Source: Candidatus Kaiserbacteria bacterium
GTDB lineage: Bacteria; Patescibacteriota; Minisyncoccia; Phycocordibacterales; UBA918
Assembly (NCBI GenBank): GCA_003245875.1
Contig: QKBW01000001.1
Location: 1-5,090, forward strand
Direction: 5' to 3'
Length of the DNA: 5,090 bases
Part shown: piece by piece, positions 1-4,799 of the stretch
Position numbering within the stretch: the first letter of the stretch is position 1
Layout of the letters: each line of letters starts with the position of its first letter
Made by a program: the position numbers and the translations under genes
The notes under the pieces: generated by a model
Database searches by the model: none
Told to the model about the DNA's origin: nothing
Seen by the model: only the letters and a program-made list of their open reading frames with translations

Positions 1-44
1 CCGGCCGTCTAACGTAACGTTTCCCCAAACTCTCAACAATAGGT

Positions 45-644
45 CTATATCTTCCCCACCAAATCAACTCCTGGTTTTAGGGTATCACTTCCTTCTTGCC
101 AACTGGCAGGGCACACATTCCCCGGGTGTTCTGCAACAAACTTTGCAGCTTTGAGCTTACGCAGCGACTCTGCACCTGAGCGGCCGATCGCATCATCGTG
201 TATCTCCACAGTCTTGATCACACCTTCTGGAGAAATGATAAATGTCCCACGCAGTGCCAACCCTTCATCATCGAGCAAAACACCGAATAAGTCAGAAAGC
301 TCGTGGTTAGGATCAGCTGCCATTGGATACTGAATCTTGGCAATGGTCTCAGAAGCATCAAACCATGCCTTGTGCACAAACGCTGTATCAGTTGAAACTG
401 AGAGGAGTTCTGCCCCCTCGGCTTTGAATTGCTCATACAGGTCAGCCATTTCACCAAGTTCGGTTGGGCACACAAAAGTGAAGTCAGCTGGGTAGAAAAA
501 GAGCACCACCCATTTACCCCGCAAATCCTTAAAACTCATTTCTGAAATATCACCATCTTTGAAGACAGAAAATGATAAATCTTCAGGCACCGTGTCACGT
601 ACACTAAGTGGTGAAAACACCGGTTCGTATGTAAGTTCTTCCAT
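45..644 (-). CDS. Typical 2-Cys peroxiredoxin (AhpC/TSA family)
   Basis: This 199-residue cytosolic thiol peroxidase reduces hydrogen peroxide, organic hydroperoxides and probably peroxynitrite. The fold is thioredoxin-like. The peroxidatic cysteine is C59 in the motif FYPADFTFVCPTE, with the family-typical Pro/Thr residues ahead of it. The resolving cysteine is C178 in the C-terminal motif GNVCPASW, as in Prx1/AhpC enzymes that form intersubunit disulfides. The length matches the family. I chose the ATG at 644 because the conserved N-terminus begins just after it. The same frame stays open upstream into the miaA gene, but those residues do not look like peroxiredoxin. There is no Shine-Dalgarno sequence before the ATG. 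The gene ends with TAG and is divergent from miaA. No AhpF or thioredoxin partner is visible, so the reductant is unknown. The family call is firm; the exact subfamily is less so. Confidence 0.96.
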   Translation of the reverse strand: MEELTYEPVFSPLSVRDTVPEDLSFSVFKDGDISEMSFKDLRGKWVVLFFYPADFTFVCPTELGEMADLYEQFKAEGAELLSVSTDTAFVHKAWFDASETIAKIQYPMAADPNHELSDLFGVLLDDEGLALRGTFIISPEGVIKTVEIHDDAIGRSGAESLRKLKAAKFVAEHPGNVCPASWQEGSDTLKPGVDLVGKI

Positions 645-671
645 AACTATATCTACTAGGTTTTTAACGTC

Positions 672-686
672 GGTATGATACCATGC
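672..686. promoter_or_regulatory. Candidate divergent promoter core with palindromic -10
   Basis: The 49-bp gap between the divergent peroxiredoxin and miaA genes contains the palindrome GGTATGATACC (672-682). On the minus strand it reads TGG-TATCAT, an extended -10 that would give the peroxiredoxin a leader of about 25-30 nt. On the plus strand it reads TATGAT, about 14 nt before the miaA ATG, which would give a very short leader. Neither direction has a good -35 hexamer. The two promoters would overlap and should compete. This is motif inference only. Confidence 0.35.
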
Positions 687-693
687 AGACATC

Positions 694-1593
694 ATGATTG
701 GTACCAAGCCAAAAATACTGGTTATTGTTGGTCCTACCGCCTCCGGCAAAACTGGTCTTAGTATAGAAATCGCCAAAAAGGTCAATGGTGAAATAATCTC
801 TGCCGACTCCCGACAAGTGTACCGTGGGCTGGACATTGGGTCCGGCAAAGTTACCAAAGCGGAAATGGCCGGTGTTCCGCATCATTTGTTGGGTGTCGTT
901 GAAGCAACGACTGTATACTCAGCGGCTGATTTCAAGCGAGACGCTTCTGCTGCGATCAATGAAATCACTGCCCGCAAGCACCTTCCCATTATTGCCGGCG
1001 GCACCTTTTTCTATGTTGATACCTTACTGGGGACGACCACGAGTCCCGATGTCCCCGCCGACCCACTGTTGCGCGCAGAGCTTGAGGCTCGACCTACCAC
1101 TGAGCTCTTTGATTTATTGAAAGAAAAAGATCCAGCCCGAGCCACAACCATCGACCCACATAACAAGCGCAGATTGGTACGCGCCCTAGAGATAGTACAA
1201 GCGCTCGGTGCAGTCCCCCCTGTCTCTCCCACAGAACCTTACGATGTCCTCACACTTGGTATTGCAGCGGACAAAGAGCAGTTGCGCATACGCTTTCAAG
1301 AGCGAGTAGAAGAATGGCTACAGGCGGGACTCATGGACGAAATTGCACGACTACTTGATTCTGGCCTTGGCAAAGATAGACTGGCAGAAATAGGTTTTGA
1401 ATACTTACTTGGTATTGAACTCTATGAACAAAAGATAACAACAGAAGAATACCTGCAAAAATTCGTAGAGAAAAATTGGCAGTATGCCAAACGGCAGATG
1501 ACCTGGCTTAAAAGAGATCCAGATATTGTATGGGTTGACCCGAAAGATACGGAGAGGGTGATTGGATTAGTGCGTGATTGGCAGCAAAACTAA
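694..1593 (+). CDS. miaA: tRNA dimethylallyltransferase MiaA
   Basis: MiaA transfers a dimethylallyl group from dimethylallyl diphosphate to N6 of A37 in tRNAs reading U-initial codons. This is the first step to i6A and ms2i6A, which stabilise codon-anticodon pairing. The protein has 299 residues, slightly shorter than the E. coli enzyme. Visible motifs are the P-loop GPTASGKT (13-20), ISADSRQVYRG with D38 (about 35-45), VPHHLLG (61-67), IIAGGTFFYVD (99-109), the basic segment HNKRRLVRALEI, GFEYLLG, and the C-terminal YAKRQMTWLKRD motif. The ATG at 694 sits directly before the Walker-A strand, as in the family. There is no Shine-Dalgarno sequence. The last codons and the TAA stop lie inside a perfect 19-bp hairpin. 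tRNA-Trp(CCA), an expected substrate with A36-A37-A38, lies 75 nt downstream. Confidence 0.98.
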   Translation: MIGTKPKILVIVGPTASGKTGLSIEIAKKVNGEIISADSRQVYRGLDIGSGKVTKAEMAGVPHHLLGVVEATTVYSAADFKRDASAAINEITARKHLPIIAGGTFFYVDTLLGTTTSPDVPADPLLRAELEARPTTELFDLLKEKDPARATTIDPHNKRRLVRALEIVQALGAVPPVSPTEPYDVLTLGIAADKEQLRIRFQERVEEWLQAGLMDEIARLLDSGLGKDRLAEIGFEYLLGIELYEQKITTEEYLQKFVEKNWQYAKRQMTWLKRDPDIVWVDPKDTERVIGLVRDWQQN

Positions 1594-1621
1594 TGTGCGT
1601 ATGCACATTAGTTTTGCTGCC
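1580..1621 (+). terminator. Perfect 19-bp hairpin across the miaA stop codon
   Basis: Arms 1580-1598 and 1603-1621 are exact reverse complements around a GTAT loop. The left arm holds the last miaA codons and the TAA stop. No clean T-tract follows; the sequence after the stem is CGTTCATTTGCTTTTC, and the only T-run close by is inside the right arm. It may act as a terminator, a transcript 3'-end stabiliser or a barrier protecting the tRNA-Trp promoter. The structure is certain from the sequence. Its role is inferred. Confidence 0.55.
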
Positions 1622-1628
1622 CGTTCAT

Positions 1629-1657
1629 TTGCTTTTCACTTTGTTGTCCGCTACTAT
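1629..1657 (+). promoter_or_regulatory. Candidate promoter of tRNA-Trp
   Basis: TTGCTT (1629-1634) and TACTAT (1652-1657) are separated by exactly 17 nt. Transcription would start near 1664, leaving a 5' leader of about 5 nt before the mature tRNA end at 1669. The -35 matches consensus only in its TTG, so this is moderate support. Confidence 0.45.
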
Positions 1658-1668
1658 GTAGCGCAATT

Positions 1669-1739
1669 GGGTCTATAGTTTAGTGGTAGAATACTGGTCT
1701 CCAAAACCAGTGGCCGTGGTTCGAGTCCACGTGGACCCG
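1669..1739 (+). tRNA. tRNA-Trp (anticodon CCA)
   Basis: This is a 71-nt cloverleaf. The acceptor stem GGGTCTA (1669-1675) pairs with TGGACCC (1732-1738), with one G-U pair, and the discriminator is G1739. The D-arm is GTTT/GAAT with a GGT-containing loop. The anticodon stem CTGGT/ACCAG encloses CTCCAAA, with anticodon CCA at 1701-1703. The T-arm is CGTGG-TTCGAGT-CCACG. The 3' CCA is not encoded, because CGA follows, so a CCA-adding enzyme is required. A36-A37-A38 makes it a predicted MiaA substrate. Its 3' 17 nt recur downstream at 1901-1917. Confidence 0.96.
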
Positions 1740-1746
1740 CGAGTAC

Positions 1747-1774
1747 CGAAAAAAGTCCGTCAGGACTTTTTTCG
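1747..1774 (+). terminator. Rho-independent terminator after tRNA-Trp
   Basis: Arms 1747-1758 and 1763-1774 form a perfect 12-bp stem (CGAAAAAAGTCC and its complement) with a GTCA loop. The right arm contains six T residues, followed by CGTTTG. Its position 8 nt after the tRNA end fits a terminator for tRNA-Trp. The A/T tracts also allow function in reverse. Confidence 0.8.
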
Positions 1775-1784
1775 TTTGTACGAG

Positions 1785-1920
1785 TGAGGACCACGTGGAC
1801 TCGAAAGGCGCAGCCGGGGACCCTCTGGGCCGGCGAGCCGGGGTCGAGAATACTTATGATTTAAAGAGGCAACGACGAATAATCATTAGTAATTCGTGAC
1901 CGAGTCCACGTGGACCCACC
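1785..1920. repeat. tRNA-Trp-derived inverted-repeat element
   Basis: The sequence CGAGTCCACGTGGACCC, which is nt 1722-1738 of tRNA-Trp, recurs exactly at 1901-1917. A reverse-complement copy of 15 nt of the same region (tRNA 1720-1734) lies at 1791-1805. The two copies form an inverted repeat, perfect over 13 bp (1791-1803 with 1901-1913), around a 97-nt interior. The interior begins GC-rich at 1806-1846, with two AGCCGGGG copies and CCGG-containing short hairpins. It then becomes AT-rich and includes the small stem 1875-1880/1892-1897. No coding frame is supported. It could be an attachment-site duplication left by a lost tRNA-targeting element, a small non-autonomous palindromic repeat, or a tRNA-like remnant. 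The repeats are certain; their origin is not. Confidence 0.75.
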
Positions 1921-1923
1921 TTC

Positions 1924-1955
1924 AGAAAATATCCAGTGTATGCTGGGTATTTTCT
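1924..1955. terminator. Terminator-like hairpin, possibly bidirectional
   Basis: Arms 1924-1935 (AGAAAATATCCA) and 1944-1955 form 12 pairs, one of them G-U, with an 8-nt loop. The right arm includes TATTTTCT and is followed by TCTACCC. If the 1740-1917 stretch is an insertion, this hairpin would have been the original terminator just behind tRNA-Trp. Confidence 0.55.
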
Positions 1956-1987
1956 TCTACCCAAGTTTGATTTCAGAACTCTTGATA

Positions 1988-2016
1988 TTGACAATTAACT
2001 TGTATTATGCTATCAT
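1988..2016 (+). promoter_or_regulatory. Strong sigma-70-type promoter of the 82-aa gene
   Basis: A perfect -35 TTGACA (1988-1993), a 17-nt spacer and TATCAT (2011-2016) are preceded by an extended -10 TG at 2008-2009. The predicted start lies near 2022-2024, giving a leader of about 40 nt. That leader holds a small hairpin GGTCT-ACG-AGACC (2032-2044) just before the Shine-Dalgarno sequence. This is the best promoter in the window and predicts high expression. Confidence 0.85.
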
Positions 2017-2050
2017 AGCAAAAGATTGAACGGTCTACGAGACCACAACG

Positions 2051-2055
2051 AGGAG
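2051..2055 (+). promoter_or_regulatory. Shine-Dalgarno site AGGAG
   Basis: AGGAG lies 8 nt before the ATG at 2064, an ideal spacing. None of the other five protein genes in the window has an equally clear site, so it both fixes this start and marks the gene as unusual among its neighbours. Confidence 0.85.
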
Positions 2056-2063
2056 TACCGACA

Positions 2064-2312
2064 ATGGAAGACACGTTCCCGAAGATCCAACAAATGAACC
2101 GCGGCCGGTACGAGGGCAAATACTTCTGCCACTACAACGAAGGCATGGAGTACCTCCACGCCGACGGTTCGTGGCGGATGTCCGCCGGCGACGACGCGTA
2201 TTTCGATTCCGAAGAGGAAATCGAAGCCCTGCTTGACCAAATCGACGAGGACACCGAGCAGGCCTACCTCGACTTCCAGGAAGAACAGACCGGTCGCACG
2301 GGCTACTCGTAA
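2064..2312 (+). CDS. Small acidic protein of unknown function (82 aa)
   Basis: I do not recognise a family. The protein is strongly acidic (21 Asp/Glu against 6 Lys/Arg) and aromatic-rich, with no signal peptide or membrane segment, so it is probably cytosolic. Residues about 17-50 contain an aromatic/Gly pattern (GKYFCHYNEGMEYLHADGSW) that could form a small beta-sheet. Residues about 48-75 are Glu/Asp-rich (FDSEEEIEALLDQIDED) and likely helical. There is a single Cys at about position 22. The gene is complete and monocistronic, with a strong promoter, an AGGAG site 8 nt before the ATG and a strong terminator. By hand count its GC is 143/249 (57%), visibly higher than its neighbours. It prefers C-ending codons (TTC, TAC, GAC). 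Such bias fits either high expression or recent acquisition. That it is a real gene is well supported; its function is unknown. Confidence 0.85.
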   Translation: MEDTFPKIQQMNRGRYEGKYFCHYNEGMEYLHADGSWRMSAGDDAYFDSEEEIEALLDQIDEDTEQAYLDFQEEQTGRTGYS

Positions 2313-2332
2313 ACAATTCTCGGCTCCCAATA

Positions 2333-2382
2333 AGCCGTCCACCACTCTTTGAAAGAGTCGGTTGGGCGGCTCCTTTGTTTTT
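2333..2382 (+). terminator. Rho-independent terminator of the 82-aa gene
   Basis: AGCCGTCC (2333-2340) pairs with GGGCGGCT (2364-2371), with one G-U pair. An inner stem ACTCTT/AAGAGT (2344-2349/2353-2358) is extended by ACC/GGT. The tail CCTTTGTTTTT follows directly. It lies 20 nt after the TAA stop. Confidence 0.88.
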
Positions 2383-2473
2383 GCGTAACAAACTCTTTTA
2401 AAATCTGAATACTACTCTTGAGATATTCCCTCTCTTTGTAGAGTTCTGAAAGCCACTCTTCTTGCCTGCAACC

Positions 2474-2499
2474 GAAAAGCCACCGTACGGCGGCTTTTC
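2474..2499. terminator. Bidirectional terminator between convergent units
   Basis: GAAAAGCCACCG (2474-2485) pairs with CGGCGGCTTTTC (2488-2499), with one A-C mismatch and a tiny loop. CTTTTC-type T-runs occur on both strands. It lies 15 nt beyond the stop of the minus-strand operon and also faces readthrough from the plus-strand 82-aa gene. Confidence 0.75.
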
Positions 2500-2513
2500 A
2501 TTTTCGTAAGAGA

Positions 2514-3395
2514 TTAGTTACCGCTCGGAGACCAGTGCCAAGGGTCACTCGGTAGATTGTTAAAGAAACCATACTGCCCGCCATGTGCTTTCATCCAGTT
2601 ATACGCAGCTGAACCAGATGGAGTATTAAGATCAAGCGCAATACCGGAATTATGATTAGAACCATGTCCGCCCAAACTACAAGGACGTGCCACATATCCA
2701 CTACAATCAGCGCTGTTACAATTATGATTATTCCAAGCATCAACCTGCTGTTGTTCTGAGCGGTACGCACTATTTACGGTAAGTGTAATGCCGTCCCGTG
2801 CTGCAGCATCACGCATCGCGACGAAATTTTGTACTGTACCAGCGGTTGCAACAAAAGAAGTGCCTGGAATTGTTACTAAAGAACTTGGGGTTACACCGCA
2901 GTTTACACCGGTTGTTCCGGCTGCTACATAGCCAGTGTCCCCTCCGCCGTCGGCAACTATCATGGTGGCCATATCAGGATTTACAAACTCTGGTGGCAAT
3001 GTAGGCTGTGGCTCAACTTGCCCACCACAACTCTCCACGTCAAAGCTGCCCCAGACACTCATTCCTTGCCCAGTTAATCCTTGGAGAACGGTATCCACCA
3101 CCGTCCACGAAACAAGCATAATGAGAAAACCGATCACCACGTAAGTGAGGCGATTCTTGGCATACTTCAGCGCATCCTCATTGCCGCCAGACGTCACCAA
3201 CCGAAAGCCGGCTTCCACAAACAGCAACACTGCCGCCAACACCAAAAAGCCAAAGAGCCAGTTGATAATGTTGTTAACCATGGCAGCAAGATCACAGAAA
3301 TTACACTCGGTGCCGCTACAGGTCACAAGGCCAGCTGCAGCAGGAGCGGCAAGTGTTAGTGTAAACAAGGTACCAAGAATAAAAAAACGTTTCAT
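2514..3395 (-). CDS. VirB2-like pilin domain fused to M15 (VanY-like) peptidase
   Basis: This is an exported two-module protein of 293 aa. Residues 1-21 are a signal peptide (MKRFFILGTLF...APAAA). Residues about 26-107 resemble the T4SS pilin (TrbC/VirB2-like) module, with C26/C31/C34, a first membrane helix at about 42-62, the motif GFRLVTSGG (63-71), a second helix at about 84-104, and C123. A Pro-rich linker (about 128-137) follows. Residues about 165-293 are a zinc peptidase of the VanY/M15 type: SAYRS (209-213), SNHNSGIALDL with ligands H248 and D255, and DPWHW with H287. The expected activity is cleavage of peptidoglycan stem peptides, as a D,D-carboxypeptidase or an endopeptidase. The position three before H287 is Asp284, where VanY enzymes have Glu; M15C endopeptidases such as T5 endolysin use Asp. 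It is the last gene of the operon and starts 3 nt after the upstream stop, with no Shine-Dalgarno sequence. The domain calls are good; the cellular role is inferred. Confidence 0.9.
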   Translation of the reverse strand: MKRFFILGTLFTLTLAAPAAAGLVTCSGTECNFCDLAAMVNNIINWLFGFLVLAAVLLFVEAGFRLVTSGGNEDALKYAKNRLTYVVIGFLIMLVSWTVVDTVLQGLTGQGMSVWGSFDVESCGGQVEPQPTLPPEFVNPDMATMIVADGGGDTGYVAAGTTGVNCGVTPSSLVTIPGTSFVATAGTVQNFVAMRDAAARDGITLTVNSAYRSEQQQVDAWNNHNCNSADCSGYVARPCSLGGHGSNHNSGIALDLNTPSGSAAYNWMKAHGGQYGFFNNLPSDPWHWSPSGN

Positions 3396-3398
3396 ATA

Positions 3399-3860
3399 CT
3401 ATTCAAGCGGTATGGCGCCCTCACAAAAACTAAAACCCAAGTTCCGACCTGCATATTGTGCATTTACAGAGTCAACTGTTCCCACATATCCAACTTCCTG
3501 GCAAAGTTTTATTTCGGAAAGACCGGTTTTTTGTAATAAGTATTGTTCTGCTTCAGTACGAACTTCACCCAATGGCTCTGCCAAAAGGGCTACGGTGTAG
3601 GAATCCATCTGCGTGTAGTAGGTGATAGAAAAGCGCTGATCCGGTTTATCGTAATTTAGAGAAACAGCATACACACCCTCGGATAATTTTGTATAATTTA
3701 CCGTAACATTATCTGATGGGGTCTGTGCAGTTGTTGAAGTCGGAAGAGTATATCCATTGTTAGCATCAGGAGCAGATATATTCGCACTGGGACGAAGTAT
3801 CCACCACAACATTGTTGCTACCAAAGCCGCCAGTATGATGATAAACAAATGTTTTTTCAT
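3399..3860 (-). CDS. Membrane-anchored exported protein, unknown family (153 aa)
   Basis: I do not recognise a family. MKK followed by a hydrophobic stretch at about 4-22 (LFIIILAALVATMLWWIL) is a single N-terminal anchor or uncleaved signal. A Ser/Thr/Asn/Pro-rich spacer follows at about 24-55, then a compact domain at about 56-153 with alternating polar/hydrophobic segments (e.g. EGVYAVSLNYD, RFSITYYTQ). Two cysteines, C120 and C146, flank a segment ending NLGFSFCEGAIPLE and probably form a disulfide outside the membrane. The start at 3860 puts the anchor at the N-terminus. A longer in-frame reading overlaps the upstream gene and was not chosen. It sits between the two hydrolase fusions, with gaps of 7 nt upstream and 3 nt downstream, so it is probably co-expressed and translationally coupled. 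A role as accessory, adaptor or inhibitor of the hydrolases is speculation. Confidence 0.85.
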   Translation of the reverse strand: MKKHLFIIILAALVATMLWWILRPSANISAPDANNGYTLPTSTTAQTPSDNVTVNYTKLSEGVYAVSLNYDKPDQRFSITYYTQMDSYTVALLAEPLGEVRTEAEQYLLQKTGLSEIKLCQEVGYVGTVDSVNAQYAGRNLGFSFCEGAIPLE

Positions 3861-3866
3861 AGAAAT

Positions 3867-3872
3867 ATTATA
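3867..3872 (-). promoter_or_regulatory. Possible internal -10 (TATAAT)
   Basis: A consensus TATAAT on the minus strand overlaps the stop of the lysozyme-like gene and ends 6 nt before the ATG of the 153-aa gene. A transcript from it would start at or near that ATG and be leaderless. No good -35 is seen, so a chance match is quite possible. Confidence 0.25.
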
Positions 3873-4791
3873 CGCCACATGCTGTATGCGTTGACCAAGG
3901 CCTCCAACCTCCGGCTTCATTTTTAATTCGCACAGCATTGACTGCAGAACAACGCGGGTCAAGCAATGCATCGACACAAGCATTATACAACGTCGTGTTA
4001 ATAATACGGGCACTATAGTTACTTCCACTATACGCTTGCGAGCAAGGCAGATCATTAGATGCGGCACCGAATTGTGTACAGCCAATCACATGGTGCACCG
4101 TTAAATTGATTTGAAACGCACCAATTGAAAATGCCTGTCCATTTGCGTCACGATCCGATCCGCTAAAGAGTGTTGCTCCGCAAGAACTTTCACGGCTGGC
4201 GATACACGCAGCTTGAGCCGCTGCAGAACCAAAATATTGCTCTAAAAATGTTTGGCTACAAACAACGGTGCTGTTTGCAAAATATTGATCACTACTAGCA
4301 CCACCGATGACACCAAGAGAGTACCCTAAATTTGTAGAGACATCAGCATCAACAAAATCCGGTATAGCGGTTTCAGTTGGCGTCTTGGGATACAAGCATT
4401 CAATAGTATTCCAATGCAGTAACGAGCTGTTCGAACCGCCACTTGCCAATGCTGCCAGCAAGGTATTGATAATAAGGAAAGCCGAAAGCACAATTGCATA
4501 CCCGATGATCACGTTGGTAATTATATTGCGGGCAGTAGTTTTGGCACTTGAATCACCACCGGATGTGAGTAGTCGGAATCCGCCGTACATGATCATTGCC
4601 GTAGCAGCCAAGGTGGCGAACCACAGAACAAAATCAATAATATTATTGATGAGAGAAACAAACTCACACGTTCCGCACGTGGACGGATCATTACACGCTA
4701 CCGGTACCAACTGTGTTGGGATCACTGCAGCATCTACCAGGCTCGGCAAAAACAGCAAACTGCTTGAAAAAACAAACGCGATCACTCTCAT
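3868..4791 (-). CDS. VirB2-like pilin domain fused to lysozyme-like domain
   Basis: This is an exported two-module protein of 307 aa and the first gene of the operon. Residues 1-21 are a signal peptide (MRVIAFVFSSSLLFLPSLVDA). Residues about 33-115 form the same T4SS-pilin-like module as in the operon's last gene: C33/C39/C42, helix at about 48-68, GGFRLLTSGG (70-79), helix at about 90-112, then C132. A Thr/Pro linker (about 134-146) follows. The C-terminal domain (about 175-307) looks like a lysozyme/lytic transglycosylase: ASRESSCG with E201 as likely catalytic acid, SIGAFQINL (222-230), and a closing NEAGGWRPWST. It would cut the glycan strand of peptidoglycan. The domain contains eight Cys (178, 196, 204, 238, 250, 272, 281, 305), which suggests disulfide stabilisation outside the cell. 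I chose the ATG at 4791 because the signal peptide begins there. A GTG at 4863 would bury it. The assignment of E201 is by motif only. Confidence 0.85.
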   Translation of the reverse strand: MRVIAFVFSSSLLFLPSLVDAAVIPTQLVPVACNDPSTCGTCEFVSLINNIIDFVLWFATLAATAMIMYGGFRLLTSGGDSSAKTTARNIITNVIIGYAIVLSAFLIINTLLAALASGGSNSSLLHWNTIECLYPKTPTETAIPDFVDADVSTNLGYSLGVIGGASSDQYFANSTVVCSQTFLEQYFGSAAAQAACIASRESSCGATLFSGSDRDANGQAFSIGAFQINLTVHHVIGCTQFGAASNDLPCSQAYSGSNYSARIINTTLYNACVDALLDPRCSAVNAVRIKNEAGGWRPWSTHTACGV

Positions 4792-4799
4792 ATTCGCCT

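Noticed and set aside
645..857. N-terminal extension of the peroxiredoxin frame to 270 aa.
   Set aside because: The extension runs into the start of miaA on the opposite strand, and its residues show no peroxiredoxin similarity. The conserved domain starts at the ATG at 644.
1740..1920. CRISPR-like array next to tRNA-Trp.
   Set aside because: There are only three copies of the tRNA fragment, in mixed orientation with unequal spacing, and no Cas gene is present.
2013..2391. Minus-strand frames of 110 and 118 aa over the 82-aa gene.
   Set aside because: They are antisense shadows of a GC-rich coding region, and they cover its promoter or terminator. The plus-strand gene has its own promoter, Shine-Dalgarno site and terminator.
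2798..3600. Plus-strand frames over the M15 fusion and the 153-aa gene.
   Set aside because: They have low-complexity, Pro/His/Arg-rich translations with no recognisable domain, opposite well-supported genes.
3861..4085. Longer start for the 153-aa protein, overlapping the upstream gene.
   Set aside because: The overlap would exceed 200 bp of a well-supported gene, and the membrane anchor begins right at the ATG at 3860.
4675..4684. CACGTGGAC inside the lysozyme-like gene, resembling the tRNA-Trp repeat.
   Set aside because: It is a match of only 9 nt within coding sequence around a common palindrome, so it is likely chance.
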